The notes under the pieces are model-generated. The model had not been told where the DNA came from. It did not search any database and was given only the letters and a program-made list of their open reading frames with translations. The translations under genes were made by a program, and so were the position numbers. DNA of 64,000 nucleotides, from assembly GCF_041428715.1 (NCBI RefSeq), contig NZ_CP155572.1. One strand, written 5' to 3'. Numbering within the stretch: the stretch's first letter is position 1; every line of letters starts with the position of its first letter. This DNA comes from Sporomusa malonica. Its GTDB lineage: Bacteria > Bacillota > Negativicutes > Sporomusales > Sporomusaceae. Positions 41,152 through 50,280 of the stretch are shown piece by piece.

Positions 41152-42698
41152 CCCCCCGCTTGTCTGATTAATATCGCTTTAATGCCAAAAACATCTTCAA
41201 AAAAATCGGCTTTATCAGCAAATGTCCACGCTTCCAGTGACATATCTTCCTTGCTAGTCACTGTAATGACCATTTCATCCCCACGCAAAGCAACCTCTGT
41301 TTTACTGACCTTTTGGCGGTGACTGCGGTCGATCGCGTCAGCCAGCCGGACAATGGCCGAAAGTTTAGACACTGTAACCTTCTGGCCTGGTGTCAACGAA
41401 GCAAAGTTGGCATCAGAGTCTGATGGCGTCCCTTTGGAATGGTAAAAGGCTATATTGGCCATTATATGTCGCTCAGCTTCCGAAAAGCCCATAATGTCAG
41501 AGGAGATAATCAAACGATATGAATAAAAGTAGTGCCTCCTTAAGTTGACGTGTTTACCGATATCATGAAGGATAGCTGCCACCTTCAAAAGCAGTCGATG
41601 ACGCTGCCCCAGACCATGAACACGCGCTAATTTATCGAACAGAAGCAATGACCATTTTTCAACAGCAGCTGCATGATCGGGATCGTAGTAATATTTCTTG
41701 CCGATCTCCCAGCACAAACTTGTCAGCTGGTTTTCAATAAGTTTGTTATGTTCATGCCCAGTTCTTTCCGCAATATGCTTGATGACAACACCATCAATAA
41801 ACTGGTCACTCGGAATAACAATTTCCTCAGGATTGGTCAATGATACAATCTTTCTATACAGTACGATAGTCGGCAAAACGATCTCGGCTTTATGCTCAGT
41901 CAGATTGAAGGTTTTTATGATTTGCGGCAGATTGAGCGAGCGCACCTGCTTATAGAGATCGCTAAACTCGGACAAGCTGACATAGGTAACCCTGCCCTGT
42001 TCTTTGCCCAGCATTTTGAGAAGCAGCTTGGTTTCAGGACCCGATAAAATCAGGCGCTTGATATGATGTTGGCTCATTTCCTTTTCTACCGGTTCTATGG
42101 TGCTACTTATGTACTCTGATAATGCTTCGTGAAAGTGGGCTGAGTCACGCTGGCTTTTGTCAAAGCTCTCTTTGATGCGAAGTGCACCAATGTGAATGTT
42201 CTGCTGATAGGTGAGGCCCCCATCTTTGTATAGTGTAAAGCCAAGACCGCCTGAGGAGATATCGACAAACAGCATCCCGTCTTCCTGGCTCATCAAACCA
42301 CGGTCATTCACGGTTTTAACTAGTGATACATATTTATAGAAAATTTCCTGGGGCATATCAACAACTTCAACGGTAAAGCCAGTTTTTACTTTGATTTGGT
42401 CAATGATATATGGCTGATTCTGTGCTTCGCGAATGGCGGTAGTCGCTACTAGGCGATAATCGCGCACCCCATACTCGATAAGCAGGCGGCCATACCCTTT
42501 TAAGAGCTCGCAAATCTCACTTACTGCGCCAAAGCTGACACGCCCGGTTTTAAAGGTTTCCTCTCCCAGCATTACCTGACGATAGCTCTGCTCAATAACT
42601 TTAATATTATCTAGCTTGGTATATTCAACAATCATAACACCGATCTGCTCTGAGCCGACATGAATGGCGGCAAACCTATCGGGAGCATGTCTGGCCAT
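41148..42698 (-). CDS. Ppx/GppA-HD family protein with degenerate catalytic motifs
   Basis: The 516-residue protein has an N-terminal actin-like Ppx/GppA domain (about 1-300) and a C-terminal HD-type helical domain (LLKVAAILHDIGKHVN near 385). Compared with the paralogue at 42937, key motifs are eroded. The DLGSNS loop is IHVGSEQ, the DLGGGSTE loop is VDISSGGLG, and the catalytic ISGE-EA region is DMPQEI. It may be regulatory or use a different substrate such as a nucleotide alarmone. It is co-translated with ppk1. Confidence 0.85.
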   Translation of the reverse strand: MARHAPDRFAAIHVGSEQIGVMIVEYTKLDNIKVIEQSYRQVMLGEETFKTGRVSFGAVSEICELLKGYGRLLIEYGVRDYRLVATTAIREAQNQPYIIDQIKVKTGFTVEVVDMPQEIFYKYVSLVKTVNDRGLMSQEDGMLFVDISSGGLGFTLYKDGGLTYQQNIHIGALRIKESFDKSQRDSAHFHEALSEYISSTIEPVEKEMSQHHIKRLILSGPETKLLLKMLGKEQGRVTYVSLSEFSDLYKQVRSLNLPQIIKTFNLTEHKAEIVLPTIVLYRKIVSLTNPEEIVIPSDQFIDGVVIKHIAERTGHEHNKLIENQLTSLCWEIGKKYYYDPDHAAAVEKWSLLLFDKLARVHGLGQRHRLLLKVAAILHDIGKHVNLRRHYFYSYRLIISSDIMGFSEAERHIMANIAFYHSKGTPSDSDANFASLTPGQKVTVSKLSAIVRLADAIDRSHRQKVSKTEVALRGDEMVITVTSKEDMSLEAWTFADKADFFEDVFGIKAILIRQAGG

Positions 42699-42816
42699 AG
42701 TGGACCCCCTAAACCCCTGATTTATATAATATTCACTAATTCGACAACTAGAAGCAAAATCCTGTAGTTTTTTAGGACTTAATACTAAATTAACAGTAAA
42801 TTAATATAATTTTTCC

Positions 42817-42845
42817 TTGACAAAGATACCATTTTCGCTAAAAAT
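42817..42845 (+). promoter_or_regulatory. Possible promoter of the ppx gene
   Basis: TTGACA at 42817-42822 is followed after 17 bp by AAAAAT at 42840-42845, a weak -10. The same TTGACA reads TTGTCA on the other strand, so the divergent ppx-like gene might use an overlapping promoter. Confidence 0.4.
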
Positions 42846-42936
42846 TTTTATTGATAGTCTAATGCAAGCAGGATTTTGTTAATAATAGCGAATAACTAAG
42901 TTATACCTTTAGTCCGAAGTTAGGAGTTGAACTACT

Positions 42937-44451
42937 TTGACAGAACGGGTAGCAATCATCGACCTGGGCTCGAACTCAGCCCGCCTGATTGTTATGCACA
43001 TCTACCACAATGGCGCTTACAATCTCGTATACAATCAGAAAGAATCGGTACGGATGAGCGAGGGTATGGCTGAAACAGGGGTGCTAACCCGTGATTCTAT
43101 GTGGCGCGCGATTGCCACGCTGAAAACCTTTGCCCATATGTGCGAATTAGTAAAAGTAGACAAAATACTGGCGGTAGCCACAGCCGCTGTGCGCAATGCC
43201 AAAAACGGCAGCGAATTTATTGCTTTGGTACATCAGCATACTGGCATCCCGCTCCAGGCAATCAGCGGTGAAGCCGAGGCCCATTTGGGATATACCGGCA
43301 TCATTAATACCATTGATGTTGACAATGCTCTTCTGTTTGACTTAGGCGGCGGCAGCACCGAAATAACCCTGATTAGAGACCGTCATCCGGCTGAGATGTT
43401 TAGTTTACCATTTGGCGCTGTCAATCTTACCGAAAAATTTGGTTCCCAGGATAAAGTAACCGATGCTCAGTTAGCGTCTATGCGCGAACATATTGTCACC
43501 AGGCTAGAGCGCCTGCCCTGGATTAAGCGTCTGGGCCTTCCCATTGTTGGCGTAGGAGGCACCGCTCGCAACATTGCCAAAATGGACCAGAAGCGCAAGA
43601 ACTATCCCTTTCCCAAGGTTCACAACTACCGGTGTGGGCCAATGGCCTTTGATGAGTTATGGCGAACAATTACCAAAACCAACTTAGCCCAGCGCCGCAA
43701 ATATCCTGGACTGAGCAGTGAGCGGGCTGATATTATTATCGCCGGAACCACCATTGTCAAATCACTGCTTGATTTGTCACAGGCCACTAACATTGTGATT
43801 AGCGGTTGCGGCGTACGTGAAGGCATGTTCCTTGAGTATTATTTGTCCAAACAGCAGCAGACTGAGATTATCCCCGATATTTTGATGCACTCGACCCATA
43901 ATATGCTTTTATTCTACAAGGGCAACGAAGCGCATGCCTATCATGTGGCCAAGCTGGCAGAAACCATGTTTGACGGTTGGCAGTCAATTTTACGATTAGG
44001 CAGACGCGATAAGAAACTACTCATGGTAGCTGCTCTGCTGCATGATATTGGTATTACCATTAACTACTACGATCATGCCCGTCACAGCGCTTACCTTGTC
44101 GAAAATGCCCGCTTGTTTGGCCTGACCCACCGCGAGCAGATGCTGGTAGCTGTGGTGGTTGGCTGGCACAATGGCGCCTCTGCCAAATATGTTCGCAATA
44201 AGCTGTATAGCGAATTCCTCGACCAGTATGACTGGCAAATAGCCCGTAAGCTAGCTCTCCTGTTAGCTTTGGCCGAGAGTTTGGAAACAACACAGCTTGG
44301 CTTAGTACATGACGTAGTTCCGTCAGTTTCTGCCAACCAGGCCCGTCTTCGCCTGCTAACAGCCGACCCAGTAACCATTGAGAGGCAGGCAGCAGAGCAT
44401 CATCGTAAATGGTTTAAAAAGGAATTAGAACTAGACTTAGTTATTGAGTAG
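42937..44451 (+). CDS. ppx: Exopolyphosphatase / Ppx-GppA phosphatase with HD domain
   Basis: The 504-residue protein shows intact Ppx/GppA signatures: IIDLGSNSARLIVM at the N-terminus, AISGEAEAHLGYTG (catalytic Glu), LLFDLGGGSTEITLI and GGTARNIAKMD. A C-terminal HD domain (VAALLHDIGITINYYDH) follows. It hydrolyses polyphosphate processively and may also act on pppGpp. Translation probably starts at the TTG at 42937, with TAGGAG about 11 nt upstream. It diverges from the ppx-like/ppk operon, so the two units share a 238-bp control region. Confidence 0.93.
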   Translation: MTERVAIIDLGSNSARLIVMHIYHNGAYNLVYNQKESVRMSEGMAETGVLTRDSMWRAIATLKTFAHMCELVKVDKILAVATAAVRNAKNGSEFIALVHQHTGIPLQAISGEAEAHLGYTGIINTIDVDNALLFDLGGGSTEITLIRDRHPAEMFSLPFGAVNLTEKFGSQDKVTDAQLASMREHIVTRLERLPWIKRLGLPIVGVGGTARNIAKMDQKRKNYPFPKVHNYRCGPMAFDELWRTITKTNLAQRRKYPGLSSERADIIIAGTTIVKSLLDLSQATNIVISGCGVREGMFLEYYLSKQQQTEIIPDILMHSTHNMLLFYKGNEAHAYHVAKLAETMFDGWQSILRLGRRDKKLLMVAALLHDIGITINYYDHARHSAYLVENARLFGLTHREQMLVAVVVGWHNGASAKYVRNKLYSEFLDQYDWQIARKLALLLALAESLETTQLGLVHDVVPSVSANQARLRLLTADPVTIERQAAEHHRKWFKKELELDLVIE

Positions 44452-44457
44452 AAGCAA

Positions 44458-44499
44458 AACACCGCTGCTGGTATGAAGATACCAACACCGGTGTTTTCT
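44458..44499 (+). terminator. Terminator of ppx
   Basis: A nested hairpin (AACACCG/CGGTGTT outside, TGGTAT/ATACCA inside) is followed by TTTCTTT, between the convergent ppx and peptide-transporter genes. Confidence 0.85.
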
Positions 44500-44503
44500 T
44501 TAT

Positions 44504-45487
44504 CTACTCACCCATTACTACGTCAGGGTAATGACAGGCCACAAACCGGCCATTGATCTCCCTGAACTCCGGTTCTTCCTGGCTACAGATAGCCTGACAC
44601 TCGGGGCAGCGTGTATGAAATCTGCACCCTGACGGGGGGTTTGCCGGGCTGGGAACATCACCCTGAAGAATGATACGGTTCCTTTTAATGCCTGGCTGCG
44701 GGATCGGAATGGCAGATAGCAGTGTCTTGGTGTAGGGATGCAGCGGGTTAGCAATCAGCTTACCGCCCTCAGCCAACTCAACCATTTTACCGAGATACAT
44801 AACACCGATGCGGTCTGAGATGTGTTTGATAACATTCAGGCCGTGCGCTATAAATAGATAGGTTAGCCCCATTTCTTGCTGCAACTCAACTAGTAAATTG
44901 AGAATTTGTGATTGAATGGAAACATCAAGCGCTGATACCGGTTCGTCACACACCACCAGCTTAGGATTGACAGCAAGTGCTCGTGCAATGCCAATTCGTT
45001 GGCGCTGTCCACCCGAAAATTCATGGGGATAGCGGCCAGCATGCTGCCGCCCTAAACCGACTAAACTAAGCAGTTCTTCAACCCGTTTAGTTTGGTCAGG
45101 TCCTGCGGCAAGTTTATGGAGCATGAGCGGCTCGCCAATGATATCTCCCACAGCCATTCTTGGGTTAAGTGAGGCGTACGGGTCTTGGAATACAATCTGC
45201 GCATGGCGGCGAAAGTTCTTGAGTTCTGTTTTGTTTAGCTTGGCCACATCCTGGCCCTCAAATAGTACCTCACCGGCAGTCGGTTCTATCAAGCGTAATA
45301 CCAACAGGCCTGTGGTTGATTTGCCACAGCCTGATTCGCCAACTAAGCCAAGTGTTTCACCGCTTTTGATGGCAAAAGATATATCATCTACTGCCCGAAT
45401 TTGCCCAGTAATTTTCCCAAATATTCCGCCTCTGACCGGAAAATATTTTTTTAAGTTGCGTACTTCTAACAGAGTAGTATCAGTCAT
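44504..45487 (-). CDS. dppF: Oligopeptide/dipeptide ABC transporter ATP-binding protein (DppF/OppF)
   Basis: The 327-residue ATPase has Walker A GESGCGKSTTG (about 45), the signature FSGGQRQRIGIARAL and Walker B LVVCDEPVSALD. The C-terminal oligopeptide extension contains the cysteine cluster CRFHTRCPECQAIC, which can hold an iron-sulfur cluster. It starts at the ATG at 45487 with GGGAGG upstream; it overlaps dppD by 8 bp. It is the last gene of the five-gene importer operon. Confidence 0.95.
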   Translation of the reverse strand: MTDTTLLEVRNLKKYFPVRGGIFGKITGQIRAVDDISFAIKSGETLGLVGESGCGKSTTGLLVLRLIEPTAGEVLFEGQDVAKLNKTELKNFRRHAQIVFQDPYASLNPRMAVGDIIGEPLMLHKLAAGPDQTKRVEELLSLVGLGRQHAGRYPHEFSGGQRQRIGIARALAVNPKLVVCDEPVSALDVSIQSQILNLLVELQQEMGLTYLFIAHGLNVIKHISDRIGVMYLGKMVELAEGGKLIANPLHPYTKTLLSAIPIPQPGIKRNRIILQGDVPSPANPPSGCRFHTRCPECQAICSQEEPEFREINGRFVACHYPDVVMGE

Positions 45488-46454
45488 GCTGAGCACCTCC
45501 CAACGGGTAGTGGCAGGCCACCAACCGGCCATCAGCCTGACAAACCAGTTCGGGCTGAGTCAGGCGGCATTTGCCCTGAGCATGCTCACAACGCTCAGCA
45601 AAGGTACAGCCTGACGGCAGGTAGGCTAAGTCAGGTACAACCCCTTCAATAGTATGCAAAAGCTGTTTTTTCGCGCCGTCAAGTCGTGGGATAGAATCCA
45701 TCAGGCCCGCGGTATACGGATGACGTGGTGCTTTAAACACAGCCTCTACTGTCCCTTGCTCAACAATGCGGCCTGCATACATAACTGCCATATTTTGCGC
45801 CATCTCGGCCACCACTCCCAGGTCGTGAGTAATGAGGACTAATGCGGTATTGAACTCGTGTGCCAAATCTCTGATTAGATCCAGGATTTGCGCCTGGATG
45901 GTTACATCCAGAGCTGTCGTCGGCTCGTCAGCCAATAAGAGCTTAGGGTTACAGGCAAGTGCCATGGCAATCATAACCCGCTGCCGCATACCACCACTCA
46001 TCTGGTGGGGATATTCCTTTACTCTTTGCCCGGCTGCAGGAATACCGACAAGCTCAAGCATCTCAACAGCCCGCCGCCAGGCAGCCTGCTTATCTACATT
46101 GCCATGCACGCGAACAGACTCAGCAATCTGGTCACCCACAGTATAAGCCGGGTTAAGGGAGGTCATGGGTTCCTGAAAAATCATAGAGATGTCTTTGCCA
46201 CGAATATCGCGTATTTCCGGGGCCGACATTTTCAGAATATCGCGACCCTGAAATAGTATCTCACCGCTCAAGCGGGCCGGAGGTTCAGGCACCAGCCGCA
46301 TAATTGACATCGCTGACACGCTTTTACCACAACCGGACTCACCGACAAGTGCCAGCATTTCTCCTGATTTTACAGAGATGCTTATACCATCCACCGCTTT
46401 TATGACACGTTTGCCAATATGAAAATGGGTTTTGAGATTATTAATTTCCAGCAT
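45480..46454 (-). CDS. dppD: Oligopeptide/dipeptide ABC transporter ATP-binding protein (DppD/OppD)
   Basis: The 324-residue ATPase shows Walker A GESGCGKSVSAMS (about 38), signature MSGGMRQRVMIAMAL and Walker B LLLADEPTTALD. The oligopeptide C-terminal tail includes CTFAERCEHAQGKC. It pairs with DppF to energise peptide uptake. It is 10 bp from dppC and overlaps dppF by 8 bp, consistent with a single transcript. Confidence 0.95.
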   Translation of the reverse strand: MLEINNLKTHFHIGKRVIKAVDGISISVKSGEMLALVGESGCGKSVSAMSIMRLVPEPPARLSGEILFQGRDILKMSAPEIRDIRGKDISMIFQEPMTSLNPAYTVGDQIAESVRVHGNVDKQAAWRRAVEMLELVGIPAAGQRVKEYPHQMSGGMRQRVMIAMALACNPKLLLADEPTTALDVTIQAQILDLIRDLAHEFNTALVLITHDLGVVAEMAQNMAVMYAGRIVEQGTVEAVFKAPRHPYTAGLMDSIPRLDGAKKQLLHTIEGVVPDLAYLPSGCTFAERCEHAQGKCRLTQPELVCQADGRLVACHYPLGGAQHD

Positions 46455-46464
46455 ATCGTACCTC

Positions 46465-47361
46465 CTATTTCAACCGGGGGTCAAGCACATCGCGCAGACC
46501 ATCGCCCAAAAGATTGAAGGCCATGACTGTCAACGTGATTGCTACCCCGGGGAAGGTTACAATATGCGGTGCGTTAAAGATGGTCTGCCGGCCTGACCCC
46601 AGCATGGTACCCCATTCAGCGGTCGGCGGCTGGACACCCAGCCCAAGAAACCCTAGAGCCGCCGCTTCTAAAATGGCGACAGATACACCAATGGTAGCTC
46701 TGACGATAATCGGAGCCAGCACATTAGGCAAAATATGAGCGAAAATCAACCGGCGGTCACTACTGCCAATAGCCCGCGCCGCCATAATATAGACGTTCTC
46801 TTTGACTGACAGCACGCTGCCCCGGACAATCCGGGCATACTGAGGGATTGAGACAATACCGATGGCGATAACCGCCTTTTCTACCCCCCGCCCCAATACT
46901 GTCATAAAGGCGATCGCCAGCAAAATACTCGGGAAAGACAGCATAATATCCATAACGCCCATGATGGCTGTATCGATTTTACCACCGTAAAATCCGGCTA
47001 CAGCTCCCAGAATGACACCACAAATTAGCGCCAGCGTCACGGCTTCAATGCCTACAATCAGTGAAATACGGGCTCCATAAAGAATACGGGAGAAAATGTC
47101 GCGCCCCAGTTCGTCAGTACCCATAATATGAGCAGTTGTGGGAGGCTTTAATGAATTAGGCATATTGCTTTCGTAGGGATCATACGGCGCAAGTGCCGGC
47201 GCAAAGACTGCACTAAATATCAATACCGCCAGCATGATTATTCCAATCATCGCTGAGTTTGATGCCTTAAACCGCTCAAAAAACTCTGCCTTACGTGATT
47301 TGGCAGGCGGCATACCCGGGTTATTCGCTGGTTGAAGGTTAGCTTGGATGTTTGTTGCCAT
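46465..47361 (-). CDS. dppC: Dipeptide/oligopeptide ABC permease (DppC/OppC)
   Basis: The 298-residue protein has six membrane segments and an N-terminal OppC_N segment (SAMIGIIMLAVLIF). The ABC EAA loop (ARAIGSSDRRLIFAHILPN) is at about 200. DELGRDIFSRILYGARISL is the characteristic DppC/NikC stretch. The start at 47361 has AGAGGTGG upstream; an in-frame start at 47373 precedes that site. Partner of DppB, 17 bp downstream of it. Confidence 0.95.
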   Translation of the reverse strand: MATNIQANLQPANNPGMPPAKSRKAEFFERFKASNSAMIGIIMLAVLIFSAVFAPALAPYDPYESNMPNSLKPPTTAHIMGTDELGRDIFSRILYGARISLIVGIEAVTLALICGVILGAVAGFYGGKIDTAIMGVMDIMLSFPSILLAIAFMTVLGRGVEKAVIAIGIVSIPQYARIVRGSVLSVKENVYIMAARAIGSSDRRLIFAHILPNVLAPIIVRATIGVSVAILEAAALGFLGLGVQPPTAEWGTMLGSGRQTIFNAPHIVTFPGVAITLTVMAFNLLGDGLRDVLDPRLK

Positions 47362-47378
47362 ATTTATCACCACCTCTG

Positions 47379-48383
47379 CTAGGAATGTTGGATGCGGGGA
47401 TCAAGATAGCAGTACAGGATGTCAACAACAAGGTTGACCATGACAAAAATCGTTCCGATCAATAGTACTGCGCCCTGAACCCTGGGATAATCTGATGTTA
47501 AGATACCTTCTACCACATAAGAGCCAATTCCCGGCCATGAAAATACTGTTTCAGTCAGGACGGCTCCGCCTAAAAGCGCACCCAGCTGCAGGCCGATTAC
47601 GGTAACGATGGGAATCAGTGCATTTCTCAGTGCGTGTTTAATGATAACCACCTGCTCGGTAAGTCCTTTGGCCCTGGCAGTCCGGACATAGTCCTGACGA
47701 ATAGTCTCCAGCATGGTGGCACGGGTCATGCGGGCAATAATAGCTGTTGAGTACGAGCCTAAGGCCACTGCAGGCATAATCAAATGCCTTAGTGCATCGT
47801 TAAAGACTTCCATATCGCCGGTCAAGAGCGAGTCCACAAGATAAAGGCCGGTTATATTCTCTGGCGTCATGCCAATACCGATTCTGCCTGAGGCCGGCAG
47901 CCACCCGAGCATTACGGAAAAAACAATGATCATCATGAGGCCAAGCCAAAATATTGGCATACTTACCCCCATAAGCGCAGCCACCATTGAGCCGTAGTCA
48001 AACAAAGAGTTTTGTTTGACTGCGGATACAACCCCTAAGATAACACCAAAGATGGAAGCAATCACGATAGCAGCTAAGGCCAATTCAACCGTGGCCGGGA
48101 AGCGTTTAACAAGCTCATCAGTAATTGAGGTTTTGGTTATGACCGATTTGCCTAAGTCACCTTGGGCAGCTTTGGTGATATAATCAGCAAATTGGATATA
48201 TATTGGTTTATTAAGGCCTAGCTCTTCCCTCAGTGCCTCAACCCGCTCGGTGGTAGCATGCTGACCGAGGATGATTGCGGCAGGATCGGTAGTAAACATG
48301 TGCATTACCACAAAGGTTGCCAGTGACACACCGAAAAGCACCGGGAATAACAGCAGCAGGCGGCGGAGTATGTATTTAACCAC
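47379..48383 (-). CDS. dppB: Dipeptide/oligopeptide ABC permease (DppB/OppB)
   Basis: The 334-residue protein begins with MVKYILRRLLLLFPVLFGVS, the classic OppB_N membrane segment, and has six membrane segments in all. The EAA loop (ARAKGLTEQVVIIKHALRN) is at about 235. Initiation is at a GTG with GGAGG upstream. It is separated from dppA by 79 bp that contain a hairpin. With DppC it forms the channel. Confidence 0.95.
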   Translation of the reverse strand: MVKYILRRLLLLFPVLFGVSLATFVVMHMFTTDPAAIILGQHATTERVEALREELGLNKPIYIQFADYITKAAQGDLGKSVITKTSITDELVKRFPATVELALAAIVIASIFGVILGVVSAVKQNSLFDYGSMVAALMGVSMPIFWLGLMMIIVFSVMLGWLPASGRIGIGMTPENITGLYLVDSLLTGDMEVFNDALRHLIMPAVALGSYSTAIIARMTRATMLETIRQDYVRTARAKGLTEQVVIIKHALRNALIPIVTVIGLQLGALLGGAVLTETVFSWPGIGSYVVEGILTSDYPRVQGAVLLIGTIFVMVNLVVDILYCYLDPRIQHS

Positions 48384-48419
48384 AAATTTGCCTCCTTTTC
48401 ACTCTCACTAACAGGATTG

Positions 48420-48456
48420 AAAAGAAGGTGATTTCGTGGAAACCACCTTCTTTTGT
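48420..48456 (-). terminator. Intercistronic hairpin between dppA and dppB
   Basis: AAAAGAAGGTG with its perfect 11-bp complement is followed by TTTTCAAT on the minus strand, directly after the dppA stop codon. It is probably a partial terminator that lowers permease and ATPase expression relative to the binding protein. Confidence 0.75.
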
Positions 48457-48462
48457 TATGAA

Positions 48463-50040
48463 TTATTTAGCTTCTTTAGACACAATATCTAACCAATGGA
48501 TACCAACCGGATGTAGGGCAAATCCCTTGATATTAGGCCGGTGGGCAGCCATATCCAGACTGTGGCTGATCAGCACCCAGGGAGCGTCTTCCACTGCAAG
48601 CTTTTGTGCCTCAGCATAGATGGCGGCGCGTTTAGCCGGATCCAGTGTGGTACGGCCTTGTTCTAACAACGCATCCATTTTGGGATTGGAATATTTAGAG
48701 GCGTTAAGACTGCCTTTAATCTGTGCTGTTTCGAGAAGCATGAGGAAGTTATCGGCGTCGCCGTTGTCACCAATCCAACCGTAGAAGTAAGCGTCGCCCT
48801 CACCGTTAAACAAAAATTGTTTATACTCTTTCCACGGATATGATTTGATGTTCATTTTAACGCCGATTTTCGCCAAATCTGCCTGAACGGCAGCCGCTAG
48901 TTTCTCACCATTAACCGGGTTGTAAGGCCGTGGGTTAGAATAGGTAATGCAGGTAAATTCAAAGCCATTGGGATAACCGGCTTTGGCCAGCATTTTCTTA
49001 GCTTCTTCAACATTATACTCATAAGGTTTGACATCTTTGGAATAACCGGGGATAAAGTCAGGCAGCGGCGAATTAGGCAGTTTGGCCTGACCCTGGTACA
49101 GGAATTCTACAAGCTGCTGGCGGTTAATCGCCATACTGATTGCCTTACGCAGGTCCAGATTATCAAACGGCTTTTTGTAGGTAAAGAAGCCCATGTAGTT
49201 GATATTCATGCCTGGGCTCTTGATTACAGTCATACCCTTGCTTTCGAGTGTTTTGATATCGTTGGTATCAACGCCATCCATAACATCGGTAGCACCAGTC
49301 ATAAGGTCAGAAGCCCGGACAGAGTTTTCTTTAGTAAATTTATAAACAACCTTTGGCATTTTGGGTTTTGTGCCCCAATAGCTTTCGAAAGCAGTCAGCT
49401 CAATTTGCTGACCTTTATCCCACTTAACGAACTTATATGGGCCTGTACCCACTGGATTTTCAATAAATTTGTCACCATGCTTTTTCACAGCCTCAGGGCT
49501 GACAATGGGAGCAGCCAAAGCCATAGCCATGTTAGCCAGGAACGGCGCTGATGGTTTTTCTAAGATGATTTTCACAGTATAATCATCAACAACCTCTACC
49601 TTTTTTACTCCGTCAAAGGTAAAGGATGCATAGGGCATATCCTCCTTGACATTTGGAGGTAGCTGGCGCTCAATGCTAAACTTAACCGCTTGAGCGTTAA
49701 ATGGCGTGCCATCATGGAATTTAACTCCCTGACGCAGCTTAAAGGTTACTTCTTTACCATCCTGACTTGTTGTCCATTCGGTAGCAAGCAGGGGCTGAAG
49801 CTCAGTGTTCCCTGGCTTGTAGCGAACAAGTCCCTCAAATATTTGAGTCATAATCTTGGCTGACTCGCCGTCATCAACATACGCCGGGTCAAGACCACGC
49901 GGATCAGAGCCCTGCGCAAATACTAATACGTTAGCTGCGCCCGTGCTGGCAGGCTTTTTGTCACCGCCACCACAGCCAGCCATAACAATGCTGGCCACAA
50001 ACAGAATGGCCATAACCAGTGCTGCCGTTTTTTTACTCAT
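48463..50040 (-). CDS. dppA: Peptide-binding lipoprotein of the ABC importer (DppA/OppA type)
   Basis: The 525-residue protein starts at 50040 (GGGGGG upstream) and has a signal peptide with lipobox SIVMAGC (Cys about 22). It belongs to SBP family 5, with VTFKLRQGVKFHDGTPFNAQAVKFS (family signature, here its core RQGVKFHDGTPFNA) and the C-terminal LYAEAQKLAVEDAPW-like stretch. It is the first gene of the operon and captures peptides, or possibly nickel or heme, at the outer face of the cytoplasmic membrane. The peptide role is by family only. Confidence 0.93.
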   Translation of the reverse strand: MSKKTAALVMAILFVASIVMAGCGGGDKKPASTGAANVLVFAQGSDPRGLDPAYVDDGESAKIMTQIFEGLVRYKPGNTELQPLLATEWTTSQDGKEVTFKLRQGVKFHDGTPFNAQAVKFSIERQLPPNVKEDMPYASFTFDGVKKVEVVDDYTVKIILEKPSAPFLANMAMALAAPIVSPEAVKKHGDKFIENPVGTGPYKFVKWDKGQQIELTAFESYWGTKPKMPKVVYKFTKENSVRASDLMTGATDVMDGVDTNDIKTLESKGMTVIKSPGMNINYMGFFTYKKPFDNLDLRKAISMAINRQQLVEFLYQGQAKLPNSPLPDFIPGYSKDVKPYEYNVEEAKKMLAKAGYPNGFEFTCITYSNPRPYNPVNGEKLAAAVQADLAKIGVKMNIKSYPWKEYKQFLFNGEGDAYFYGWIGDNGDADNFLMLLETAQIKGSLNASKYSNPKMDALLEQGRTTLDPAKRAAIYAEAQKLAVEDAPWVLISHSLDMAAHRPNIKGFALHPVGIHWLDIVSKEAK

Positions 50041-50215
50041 CCCAAAATCCCCCCACATAATAGAAATTTAACGAATTGTACATTAATTCTAAATTATACA
50101 CTAATTGCAAAAATCCTGCCCTATCCACGCTAAAGATACAACAATATATTTCGATAAATTCTGTACTTATACCAATTAGGGAAAAGCCCTGGTACCTGGT
50201 ATACTCTTTTCCGAT

Positions 50216-50244
50216 TTGCCAAAATATAGGTATAGCGATAAAAT
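50216..50244 (+). promoter_or_regulatory. Sigma-A-like promoter of the DUF2600 gene
   Basis: TTGCCA (50216-50221) and TAAAAT (50239-50244) with a 17-bp spacer lie 37 bp ahead of the ATG at 50281, which has AGGAGG. The spacing and both boxes fit a vegetative promoter. Confidence 0.65.
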
Positions 50245-50280
50245 AGTATTATCTAAGCGGTTTATCTAGGAGGAAACACT

